A stretch of DNA of 47,937 bases from Verrucomicrobiota bacterium (GTDB taxonomy: Bacteria > Verrucomicrobiota > Verrucomicrobiia > Verrucomicrobiales > DEV007): positions 1-47,937 of the forward strand of contig CAUJIH010000023.1 of NCBI GenBank assembly GCA_963205275.1. The letters are read 5' to 3'. Under the pieces are notes generated by a model that was not told the origin of the DNA, did not search any database, and saw nothing but the letters and a program-made list of their open reading frames with translations. The translations under genes and the position numbers were made by a program. Positions 36,908 through 44,253 of the stretch are shown here, in pieces. The number at the start of each line of letters is the position of its first letter. The stretch's first letter is position 1.

Positions 36908-37939
36908 ATGAAAGCTTTGACTCTAACGGCCCCGAATCAGTTTGAATACGGAGAAGTACCCATCCCTGAAATCGGGGAGGATGAAGTGCTGGTGGCTGTA
37001 AGGGCCTGCGGAATCTGCGGATCGGACATTCATGGAATGGATGGCAGTACGGGGCGACGGATTCCTCCCATCATCATGGGACACGAGGCCGCAGGAGAGA
37101 TCGTCGAACTCGGTTCTGCAGTACGGGGTTGGGAGAAGGGGCAGCGCATTACCTTCGATTCCACCGTGTATTGCGGAAAGTGTCCGTCCTGTAGGGTTGG
37201 ACAGGTGAATCTCTGTCCGAATCGACGGGTGCTCGGAGTTTCCTGTAGTGATTATCGACGTCATGGGGCCTTCGCGGAGTATCTGGTCGTGCCGCAGCAT
37301 ATCCTCTATGCGCTCCCCGACGATCTGCCGTTTTCCCATGCCGCCTTTGCGGAACCTGTCTCCATCGCCCTTCATGCTGTCAGCCGACTGCCGCTGAAGA
37401 CGGGGGACTCAGCAGTAGTCGTGGGCGCGGGACTGATCGGTCTGCTCGTCGTGCAGGCGCTAAAGTCGAGGGGAGCTGGGACAGTGATCGCAGTGGATCT
37501 CGATACTCAGCGATTGGAGCTGGCGCAGGAGTTAGGGGCGGACGCAACACTCCTTTCCGGTGAGGGAGTTCCGGATCAGGTGAAGGAAATTTTGGGAAAT
37601 TCGGATGGAGCGGATCATGCGCTGGAAGTGGTCGGCTTTGGTCCCACGATTCAAATAGCCATCGCCTGTGTGAAAAAAGGCGGGAATGTCTGCTGCGTAG
37701 GGAATCTGAAGCCGGAGGTCCCGTTTCCTCTGCAGGCTGTGGTGACACGAGAGATCAGCATATTCGGGAGCTGCGCATCAGCAGGAGAATACGGCGAGGC
37801 GATTCGCTCGATTACTCAAGGAAAAATCAGAGTGCAGCCGCTACTGTCCCGCGTCTCGAAGCTGAAAGACGGAGCCGATTGGTTTGCACGATTGTATAAA
37901 AACGACGAAAAGCTGCTGAAGGTCGTGCTAGAACCATGA
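36908..37939 (+). CDS. Zinc-binding alcohol dehydrogenase family protein
   Basis: 343 residues from ATG 36908, a medium-chain dehydrogenase. Catalytic zinc ligands are in CGICGSD (residue 37 region) and GHEAAGE (residue 60 region). The structural zinc loop is CGKCPSCRVGQVNLC, and the cofactor site is VVVGAGLIGLLVVQALKS near 170. The segment GMDGSTGRRIPPIIMGHEA is characteristic of a group often annotated as galactitol-1-phosphate 5-dehydrogenase-like, but the substrate cannot be read from sequence. An in-frame upstream start at 36806 would prepend residues unlike the family. It is followed 28 bases later by the DNA glycosylase gene. Confidence 0.9.
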   Translation: MKALTLTAPNQFEYGEVPIPEIGEDEVLVAVRACGICGSDIHGMDGSTGRRIPPIIMGHEAAGEIVELGSAVRGWEKGQRITFDSTVYCGKCPSCRVGQVNLCPNRRVLGVSCSDYRRHGAFAEYLVVPQHILYALPDDLPFSHAAFAEPVSIALHAVSRLPLKTGDSAVVVGAGLIGLLVVQALKSRGAGTVIAVDLDTQRLELAQELGADATLLSGEGVPDQVKEILGNSDGADHALEVVGFGPTIQIAIACVKKGGNVCCVGNLKPEVPFPLQAVVTREISIFGSCASAGEYGEAIRSITQGKIRVQPLLSRVSKLKDGADWFARLYKNDEKLLKVVLEP

Positions 37940-37967
37940 ATCGTGAATCGGACGCTCGAATACGCGC

Positions 37968-38552
37968 ATGAAGCTCCTATCTCCCGATTTCTTCGCGCGG
38001 GACTCTGTCGTCTGTGCCCGTGAACTCATCGGCACTGTGTTGACTAATGGGGATTGCCGTGGCCTCGTGATCGAAACAGAGGCTTACAGCGAGAAGGGGG
38101 ATGCGGCGAGCCATTTATTCACGCGCCCCAGTGTGCGAAAGTTTGCGCACTCGGCCTCACCCGGCACAGCCTACGTGCATCGCAGCTACGGGATTCATTG
38201 GCTGATCAATGTTCTCTGCCAGGATACCGAGACTGGTCAACTGGGCTTCGTGCTTTTCCGAGCATTGGAACCTGTGGCCGGATTGGGCACGATGGCAGAG
38301 AGACGCGGCGTCTCCGTAACTCAGCAACTCTGCTCCGGCCCTGGAAAGCTCACCATGGCTCTCGGGATCGATGGGAGTTTTCACGGGCGTTCCTTGATCG
38401 AGAAGACCGACTTTTCTCTCAGTCGAGGCACCAGCAAACCGATGCCGGTAGTCGTGGATCGTCGGATCGGAATCTCGAAAGGCCAAGAACTCGAATGGCG
38501 CTTCCTTGCTGAAAGCCATTCGGGGGTCTCGGTCAAAGCAGCATCCCGATAG
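37968..38552 (+). CDS. mpg: 3-methyladenine DNA glycosylase (Mpg/AAG family)
   Basis: 194 residues of the alkyladenine glycosylase family, which removes alkylated and deaminated purines in base-excision repair. The N-terminal FFARDSVVCARELIGTVL, the catalytic region VIETEAYSEKGDAASHLFTR with its Glu, PGTAYVHRSYGIHWLINVLC with the wedging Tyr, and LCSGPGKLTMALGI are all visible. Length is typical for the bacterial enzyme. It follows the zinc dehydrogenase on the plus strand and is convergent with the peroxiredoxin gene, with a 21-base gap. Confidence 0.93.
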   Translation: MKLLSPDFFARDSVVCARELIGTVLTNGDCRGLVIETEAYSEKGDAASHLFTRPSVRKFAHSASPGTAYVHRSYGIHWLINVLCQDTETGQLGFVLFRALEPVAGLGTMAERRGVSVTQQLCSGPGKLTMALGIDGSFHGRSLIEKTDFSLSRGTSKPMPVVVDRRIGISKGQELEWRFLAESHSGVSVKAASR

Positions 38553-38573
38553 CGTCGAGGCGCTTAGGATGAT

Positions 38574-39206
38574 TCAAGATTTATTTGCCAAGTAAGCTGC
38601 TGTGCTCTCATGGGTAGCTTGCATGGCCTCGCGGCCCTGCTCCCAGTCCATCGGACAGACTTCGCCGTATTCCTCGAAGTGTTGCAGCGCATCGACCATG
38701 CGCAGAGCCTCTTTGATGGAGCGCCCCAGCGGGAGATTATTCACGAGCTGATGCTGCACGATTCCCTGCTTATCGATCAGGAAGAGTCCGCGATAGGCGA
38801 TCAGCTCACCCTCCGCCTCCAGATTGCCGTATTCATCAAGATCATAGCTACCGACCAATACGTCGTAAGCGGCTGATATCGTTTTATTGGTATCAGCCAC
38901 GATCGGATAAGTCACACCTTCGATGCCCCCTTTGGCTCGAGGGACCTGAAGCCAGCCCCAATGGGACATTTCGGTATCCGTAGAGCAACCGACGACTGCG
39001 ACATTTCGCTTTTCAAATTCAGCCAAATGATCTTGGAAAGCGTGTAGTTCCGTCGGACAGACGAAAGTGAAGTCTTTCGGGTAAAAAAAGAAGAGGACAT
39101 ATTTCGCCCCTAGATACGAACTGAGCGAAAAATTCTCGACGATCTGATTGTCGATTACGGCGTTGGCTTCGAAAACGGGGGCAGGTTGTCCGACTAGTAC
39201 TGACAT
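38574..39206 (-). CDS. Typical 2-Cys peroxiredoxin (AhpC/Prx1 type)
   Basis: 210 residues from ATG 39206; an earlier in-frame start at 39311 is rejected because the family begins near VGQPAPVFEANAV. The peroxidatic Cys is in PKDFTFVCPTELHAF near residue 51 and the resolving Cys in GEVCPMDWEQG near 170. It reduces hydrogen peroxide and organic peroxides, with thioredoxin or AhpF as likely reductants; neither gene is here. Its promoter region is shared with the divergent cysH operon, which suggests joint control by oxidative or sulfur stress. The C-terminus ends soon after the resolving Cys region, as is usual. Confidence 0.92.
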   Translation of the reverse strand: MSVLVGQPAPVFEANAVIDNQIVENFSLSSYLGAKYVLFFFYPKDFTFVCPTELHAFQDHLAEFEKRNVAVVGCSTDTEMSHWGWLQVPRAKGGIEGVTYPIVADTNKTISAAYDVLVGSYDLDEYGNLEAEGELIAYRGLFLIDKQGIVQHQLVNNLPLGRSIKEALRMVDALQHFEEYGEVCPMDWEQGREAMQATHESTAAYLANKS

Positions 39207-39343
39207 GGAAATTAAAGAAGTAAAAAACAATTCGTATTGCTGGTTTGGCCCATAAAAGCTGATGAACCACAAGTAGGAAGATGGTCTCGAATTGGAAAGA
39301 GGCAAGATCAATTGGATCTGACATGGGAAATGCAGTTACGCCG

Positions 39344-39365
39344 AGGCATCTTGAGAAAGATGCCT
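39344..39365. promoter_or_regulatory. Perfect palindrome in the peroxiredoxin-cysH divergent region
   Basis: AGGCATCTT-GAGA-AAGATGCCT is a perfect 9-bp inverted repeat with a 4-base spacer, midway between the two divergent start codons. As DNA it could be an operator for both promoters. As RNA on the plus strand it would be a stem with a GNRA loop in the cysH leader. No T-tract follows in either direction, so it is not a terminator. Confidence 0.5.
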
Positions 39366-39422
39366 GATTCCCCTTGACGACTTCCATAAATAATGTTTCG
39401 TATTTCTCTTAATATCCGACTA

Positions 39423-39441
39423 TTCCTATCGACAATAGGAA
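39423..39441 (+). promoter_or_regulatory. Inverted repeat covering the cysH ribosome-binding region
   Basis: TTCCTAT-CGACA-ATAGGAA is a perfect 7-bp inverted repeat whose right arm ends 2 bases before the cysH ATG. The right arm holds the only purine-rich AGGA upstream of the start, so the stem would cover the ribosome landing site. It may act as a translational switch or as an operator palindrome for the sulfate operon. Confidence 0.5.
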
Positions 39442-39443
39442 CA

Positions 39444-40217
39444 ATGAGCACATCGCAACTAAACACCCCGTCTTCTTTGCCTGAAATCTCTGCCTCAGAG
39501 ATGGGATCGTGTGAAACCGTGGGAGACCTTGCATTAGAAGCTCGTGATTTGGAGAATTACTCGCCTCAGGCACGAATCGAATGGGCGGTGAATCGGTTTG
39601 GTTCGGGCTTGGCGATGACTTCGAGTTTTGGAGCCCAATCAGCGGTGATGCTCCACATGGCGACGCAAATTTGGCCTGAGATTCCGGTGATTCTGGTCGA
39701 TACTGGATACCTTTTCCCCGAAACCTATCAATTTATCGATGAGATGGTGGATCGTCTTCAGCTCAATCTCACCATCTGCCGCAGTGAATTGTCGCCCGCT
39801 TGGCAAGAGGCTCGCTGGGGCAAGCAGTGGGAACAGGGTCTAGACGGAATTGATCGCTATAATGATTACAACAAGGTTCGCCCAATGGAGAAAGCGCTGA
39901 GCACCCAGGGAATCACGGCCGTCATGGCAGGAGTGCGTCGGCAGCAGAGCAGCACTCGTGAGAAGTTCTCTCTAATCGGCCACCAGAAAGGGAGAATCCG
40001 CGTGCATCCGATTCTGGAGTGGACAGATCGCGACATCGGACAGTATCTGGCTAAGCACGAACTACCCTATCACCCGCTGTGGCATCAGGGCTATGTCTCG
40101 ATCGGCGACTGGCATACGTCGAGCATCCTGGCCGAAGGGATGACACCGGAAGAAACGCGCTTTTTTGGTCTGAAGCGCGAGTGCGGACTGAACGAGAATA
40201 TGGATTTTGATATTTGA
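39444..40217 (+). CDS. cysH: Phosphoadenylyl-sulfate reductase
   Basis: 257 residues from ATG 39444. CysH reduces PAPS to sulfite with thioredoxin. The PP-loop region reads AMTSSFGAQSAVMLHMATQ, followed by ILVDTGYLFPETYQF and AVMAGVRRQQSSTREKF. The C-terminal KRECGLNENMDFDI carries the single catalytic Cys. The CC...CxxC pairs that bind the 4Fe-4S cluster of APS-specific enzymes are absent, so this is the PAPS-dependent type, which agrees with the cysC kinase next to it. An in-frame start at 39393 would place the inverted repeat inside the coding region and is less likely. First gene of cysHCDN. Confidence 0.93.
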   Translation: MSTSQLNTPSSLPEISASEMGSCETVGDLALEARDLENYSPQARIEWAVNRFGSGLAMTSSFGAQSAVMLHMATQIWPEIPVILVDTGYLFPETYQFIDEMVDRLQLNLTICRSELSPAWQEARWGKQWEQGLDGIDRYNDYNKVRPMEKALSTQGITAVMAGVRRQQSSTREKFSLIGHQKGRIRVHPILEWTDRDIGQYLAKHELPYHPLWHQGYVSIGDWHTSSILAEGMTPEETRFFGLKRECGLNENMDFDI

Positions 40218-40256
40218 TCGTCCTCAGTTCCGTTCTTATCTGTCCTCCTTTTCGGA

Positions 40257-40874
40257 ATGAGCCAGTCAAGCGAACCAACCTCCCTTTATCCCACCTTCGA
40301 CCGCATGGTGCCTCGCCCTGCAAAGGAACAACAGCTCGGTCAGAGCGGTGCCGTCCTCTGGCTATACGGCTTGAGTGGATCGGGAAAAAGCACCCTTGCA
40401 CAGAAGCTGGAGGCGACTCTGCACGCCGAAGGCCGACTGGTGCAAGCCCTCGATGGTGACAATGTGCGAACCGGCCTGAACAAAAATCTCGGATTTTCCG
40501 ACGAAGACAGGCACGAGAATATCCGTCGCGTCGCCGAAGTCGCCCGACTTTTTGCGAACAGTGGAGTGATCGTAATCGTCTCGCTCATCACACCTAAGAA
40601 TTCGATGCGGAGTCTCGTGCGTGAAATCGTCGGTGAAGAGGATTTACTTGAAATTTATGTAAAAGCGTCTTATGAGACCTGCGCTCGACGGGATCCCAAA
40701 GGACTCTATGCAAAAGTTGCAGCGGGAGAAGTGACTCAGTTCACCGGGAAGGACTCTACATTCGAAGAACCGATCAAACCCGATTTGATCATCGATACAG
40801 AGGATTTTTCAGAGCAGAAGTGCCTAGATCAGCTTCGCAACGCCGCACAGAAGAAAATCCAGTTTCCCCGATAA
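40257..40874 (+). CDS. cysC: Adenylyl-sulfate kinase
   Basis: 205 residues, APS kinase, converting APS to PAPS with ATP. P-loop WLYGLSGSGKSTLA near residue 33, then ALDGDNVRTGLNKNLGFSDE and DRHENIRRVAEVA, which bind APS. The lid region YVKASYETCARRDPKGLYAK is also typical. It is a free-standing enzyme, not fused to CysN, and lies 39 bases after cysH. Its presence agrees with a PAPS-type reductase, and PAPS is also the sulfate donor for sulfotransferases. Confidence 0.96.
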   Translation: MSQSSEPTSLYPTFDRMVPRPAKEQQLGQSGAVLWLYGLSGSGKSTLAQKLEATLHAEGRLVQALDGDNVRTGLNKNLGFSDEDRHENIRRVAEVARLFANSGVIVIVSLITPKNSMRSLVREIVGEEDLLEIYVKASYETCARRDPKGLYAKVAAGEVTQFTGKDSTFEEPIKPDLIIDTEDFSEQKCLDQLRNAAQKKIQFPR

Positions 40875-40899
40875 GCTCCTCGTTTTTCACCAATCCGAC

Positions 40900-41820
40900 A
40901 TGGAAGAAGAAAGAACTACCTATCAAGTCAATCATCTCGCTCAGCTCGAATCTGAGGCGATCTACGTGCTGCGTGAAACAGCGGCGCAATTCGAGCGTCC
41001 GGCCCTGCTTTTTTCCGGTGGCAAGGATTCCATCGTCATGGCACATCTGGCACGCAAGGCTTTCCATCCGGCACGAATTCCCTTCCCGTTGCTTCACGTC
41101 GATACCGGTCATAATTTCCAAGAGACTCTCGATTTTCGTGATTCCTTCGTAGAAGACTTGCGAGCAACTCTCGTCGTCGCCTATGTGCAGGATTCTATCG
41201 AACAGGGGCGCGCGCAGGAGGAGAAAGGACCTCTCGCCAGTCGCAACGGTCTGCAAATCGTAACTCTGCTCGACGCTATCGAGAATAACCAGTTCGATGC
41301 CTGCCTCGGCGGAGCTCGACGTGATGAGGAAAAGGCACGAGCAAAAGAGCGATTCTTTTCTCATCGTGATGATTTCGGACAGTGGGACCCGAAGAATCAG
41401 CGTCCGGAACTGTGGAATATTTTCAACGGTCGCAAGCACCACGGTGAACATTTTCGCGTCTTCCCGCTCTCCAATTGGACGGAGATGGATGTCTGGCAGT
41501 ACATTAAATCCGAAGGAATCGAACTGCCGAACCTCTACTTTTCCCATCGACGAGAGATCGTTCACCGCAACGGGGCGATGCTGGCGACCTCTGAGGTCGT
41601 AGTGCCACAGCCTGGAGAGAGGGTTGAGACGAACGCGATAGTCCGATTCCGAACGATCGGCGACATGACCTGTACCGGTGCCGTCTATTCTGACGCGAGT
41701 GACCTTGAGGCCATTATTTACGAAGTAGCCACCGCTCGCCAGACCGAGCGTGGGGCCCGCGCCGACGACAAGCGCTCCGAAACTGCGATGGAAGATCGCA
41801 AGAGGGAGGGATATTTCTGA
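40900..41820 (+). CDS. cysD: Sulfate adenylyltransferase subunit 2 (CysD)
   Basis: 306 residues, the ATP-pyrophosphatase subunit that adenylates sulfate to APS together with the CysN GTPase. The PP-loop motif LLFSGGKDSIVMAHLARKAF is near residue 37, HVDTGHNFQETLDFRD near 70, and the Arg-rich GGARRDEEKARAKERFFSHR near 150. The C-terminus ends with the usual KREGYF. It starts 25 bases after cysC and leads into cysN after 26 bases. No Shine-Dalgarno motif is visible. Confidence 0.97.
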   Translation: MEEERTTYQVNHLAQLESEAIYVLRETAAQFERPALLFSGGKDSIVMAHLARKAFHPARIPFPLLHVDTGHNFQETLDFRDSFVEDLRATLVVAYVQDSIEQGRAQEEKGPLASRNGLQIVTLLDAIENNQFDACLGGARRDEEKARAKERFFSHRDDFGQWDPKNQRPELWNIFNGRKHHGEHFRVFPLSNWTEMDVWQYIKSEGIELPNLYFSHRREIVHRNGAMLATSEVVVPQPGERVETNAIVRFRTIGDMTCTGAVYSDASDLEAIIYEVATARQTERGARADDKRSETAMEDRKREGYF

Positions 41821-41846
41821 TTTAACACTGACGACGTTTCGATTTT

Positions 41847-43133
41847 ATGCACACTGACATACCTTTGGACGAGGGTTACCTCAACATGGACCTGCTCCGC
41901 TTTACGACGGCGGGTAGCGTCGATGACGGCAAGTCCACCCTGATCGGACGACTTCTCTATGATTCGAAGAATACCTTCGACGACCAGATGGAGGCGGTCG
42001 AAGCGACCTCGAAGAAACGCGGGGATGAACATGTGAATCTCGCCCTGCTGACGGACGGTCTACGTGCTGAGCGCGAGCAAGGAATTACCATCGACGTAGC
42101 CTACCGATACTTTGCGACACCAAAGCGGAAGTTCATCATCGCCGATACACCTGGCCACATCCAGTACACACGGAACATGGTGACTGGTGCCTCGACGGCA
42201 AACCTAGCGATCATTCTCGTCGATGCACGGACTGGGGTGATCGAGCAGACCTGCCGCCACGCCTTTATCGCCGACCTGCTGCGGATCCGTCATGTTATCC
42301 TAGCAGTGAACAAGATGGACCTCGTCGAATACAGCCAAGAGCGATTCAATGAGATCGCAGAAGAATTCAAGAGATTCTCCTCCCGCCTTGACAACATCGT
42401 CGGCATGACGGCGATCCCGATCAGTGCTCTTCATGGAGACAATGTTGTGGAGAAATCAGCGAAGATGCCTTGGTACGAAGGGCCGACGATGCTCTATCAT
42501 CTGGAAACCGTTTACATCGGCTCCGACAACAATCACGTCGATGCTCGTTTCCCTGTGCAATGGGTCATTCGCCCGCATTCTGACGAGTATCACGATTTCC
42601 GCGGCTATGCAGGGCGTGTCGCCGGAGGCGTTTTTCGTCCTGGTGATGAGGTAGTCGTACAGCCCTCTGGATTTTCCACCCGAATCAAGACTGTCGAGAG
42701 TTTTGAGGGTCCGATACCAGCCGCCTTCGCGCCGCTTTCGTGTACGATCACTCTCGAAGACGAGATCGATATCAGCCGTGGCGATATGATCACGAAGGTA
42801 AATAATCCACCGAAAAAGGATCAGGAAATCGAAGCGATGATCTGTTGGTTCTCCGAGACGACGAATCTATCTCCCAATGCGAAATTTTATCTCCGTCACA
42901 CGACAAAGGAGGTGAAGGCACTCATAAAAGATGTTCGATATAAGGTAAACATCAACACACTGCATAAAATCGAAGGTGACAAGGTGATGGGGCTGAATGA
43001 AATCGGACGAATCAGCCTGCGCACTTCTGCTCCTCTGGTGTTCGATTCCTATCATCGTAACCGGAATACCGGGAGCTTCATCCTGATCGATGCTCAAACG
43101 AACGAGACGGTGGCAGCGGGAATGATCCTCTGA
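41847..43133 (+). CDS. cysN: Sulfate adenylyltransferase subunit 1 (CysN GTPase)
   Basis: 428 residues, the EF-Tu-like GTPase subunit whose GTP hydrolysis drives APS formation by CysD. Motifs: TTAGSVDDGKSTLIGRLLYD (G1) near residue 20, DTPGHIQYTRNMVTGAS (G3) near 97, NKMDLVEY (G4) near 152. A beta-barrel domain follows and the protein ends at residue 428, so there is no C-terminal CysC fusion, in keeping with the separate cysC gene. Last gene of cysHCDN; the next gene starts after 78 bases containing an inverted repeat. Confidence 0.96.
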   Translation: MHTDIPLDEGYLNMDLLRFTTAGSVDDGKSTLIGRLLYDSKNTFDDQMEAVEATSKKRGDEHVNLALLTDGLRAEREQGITIDVAYRYFATPKRKFIIADTPGHIQYTRNMVTGASTANLAIILVDARTGVIEQTCRHAFIADLLRIRHVILAVNKMDLVEYSQERFNEIAEEFKRFSSRLDNIVGMTAIPISALHGDNVVEKSAKMPWYEGPTMLYHLETVYIGSDNNHVDARFPVQWVIRPHSDEYHDFRGYAGRVAGGVFRPGDEVVVQPSGFSTRIKTVESFEGPIPAAFAPLSCTITLEDEIDISRGDMITKVNNPPKKDQEIEAMICWFSETTNLSPNAKFYLRHTTKEVKALIKDVRYKVNINTLHKIEGDKVMGLNEIGRISLRTSAPLVFDSYHRNRNTGSFILIDAQTNETVAAGMIL

Positions 43134-43180
43134 TCCATCGGAAGCTGAACAGATACGCAAGTGCGGCAGAGCGGAAAGGA

Positions 43181-43201
43181 GGTTGACGGAGACGGTCAAC
43201 C
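43181..43201 (+). promoter_or_regulatory. Inverted repeat between cysN and the isomerase-like gene
   Basis: GGTTGAC-GGAGACG-GTCAACC is a perfect 7-bp inverted repeat with a 7-base spacer, ending 10 bases before the next start codon. No T-tract follows, so a terminator is unlikely. It may be an operator or a leader hairpin; its AGGAGG-containing left flank (43178-43183) is too far from the ATG to serve as a Shine-Dalgarno site. Confidence 0.4.
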
Positions 43202-43211
43202 CCGCTTGAAT

Positions 43212-44141
43212 ATGCGGATGCAATCCTATTCAAGACGACGTTTCCTCGCTACCAGTGCTCTTCTTCCCGCCGCAGCGACTGTTCTGACAACTGGTCCGGC
43301 TTCTGCTGCCGATGCGACTGCAAAGCCGATCACTGGAACGCTAAAGGGATCGCTCTTTAAGTCCCTCAAAATCGGAATGGTGAACGAGGGTAAGACGATG
43401 GCAGAAAAGTTCGCTGTCGCGAAAGCGGCGGGATTCGACGGAATCGAGCTTGATGCACCGGGATTCGACGTAAACGAAGTTCGGGATGCGATTCAGACGA
43501 CCGGGCTCCCTGTGGAAGGGACAGTATGCAGCAGTCACTGGAAGGTCCGTCATTCCGATCCTGATCCCAAAGTTCGAGCCGAGGCCCTAGAAACCCTGCG
43601 AAAGGCACTGGAGGCAACACACTTGGTCGGCGGACATTCGGTTCTTCTGGTAGTAGGGCACGGGAAAGATGGCACGGAACAAGAAGTCTGGGAGCGGAGC
43701 GTGAGCAATATCAAACAGGCGATCCCCTTGGCTTCACGACTGGGTGTCGCAATTGCAATCGAGAACGTCTGGAATCAATTTTGCTATGATCACGAAGGTG
43801 GGGCCGATCAGTCAGCAGAGAAATTCGTGCGCTATGTAGATGAGTTTTCCTCTCCTTGGGTCGGCATGCACTTCGACATCGGGAACCACTGGAAATACGG
43901 AAATACCGGAGACTGGATTCGAGCGCTGGGTAAGCGCATTATCAAACTCGATATCAAGGGATTTTCTCGTAAAGAAAATAAGTTTACTGCGATCGACGAA
44001 GGAGATATCGACTATCCTGATGTGGTAAAAGCCCTAGTAGAGATCGGATATCACGGCTGGTGCGCTGCCGAGGTAAAAGGCGGCGACCAAGCTGAGCTGA
44101 CTAGCATCGCAGCCGCGATGAATAAGGTATTCGAGTTGTAA
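43212..44141 (+). CDS. Tat-exported sugar phosphate isomerase/epimerase-like TIM-barrel protein
   Basis: 309 residues from ATG 43212 (ATG 43218 also possible). The N-terminus has a twin-arginine signal, SYSRRRFLATSALLPAAAT. The body is a xylose-isomerase-like TIM barrel: AKAAGFDGIELDAPGFDVNE near residue 75, IENVWNQFCYD near 195 with metal-ligand Glu, GMHFDIGNHW near 220 and KLDIKGF near 250, with candidate His, Asp and Glu metal ligands. Exported members are frequent in Planctomycetes and Verrucomicrobia and probably act on sugars outside the cytoplasmic membrane; the substrate is unknown. It follows the cysHCDN operon but is unrelated to it in function. Confidence 0.88.
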   Translation: MRMQSYSRRRFLATSALLPAAATVLTTGPASAADATAKPITGTLKGSLFKSLKIGMVNEGKTMAEKFAVAKAAGFDGIELDAPGFDVNEVRDAIQTTGLPVEGTVCSSHWKVRHSDPDPKVRAEALETLRKALEATHLVGGHSVLLVVGHGKDGTEQEVWERSVSNIKQAIPLASRLGVAIAIENVWNQFCYDHEGGADQSAEKFVRYVDEFSSPWVGMHFDIGNHWKYGNTGDWIRALGKRIIKLDIKGFSRKENKFTAIDEGDIDYPDVVKALVEIGYHGWCAAEVKGGDQAELTSIAAAMNKVFEL

Positions 44142-44253
44142 GAAGTCGCTTTCCTCGCTCCCATATCAACCTCACTCGCTCTCGCATCGCTTAGCTGTAA
44201 AGCTCGGCGAGATGTCTCTGCACATATGGGTGTGCAAAAGCTGTGGTAGGAGC

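Noticed and set aside
44181..44236. Stem-loops between the isomerase-like gene and the convergent coiled-coil gene as a bidirectional terminator
   Set aside because: CTCGC...GCGAG and TGCACA...TGTGCA can pair, but stems are short and no T-tract follows in either direction.
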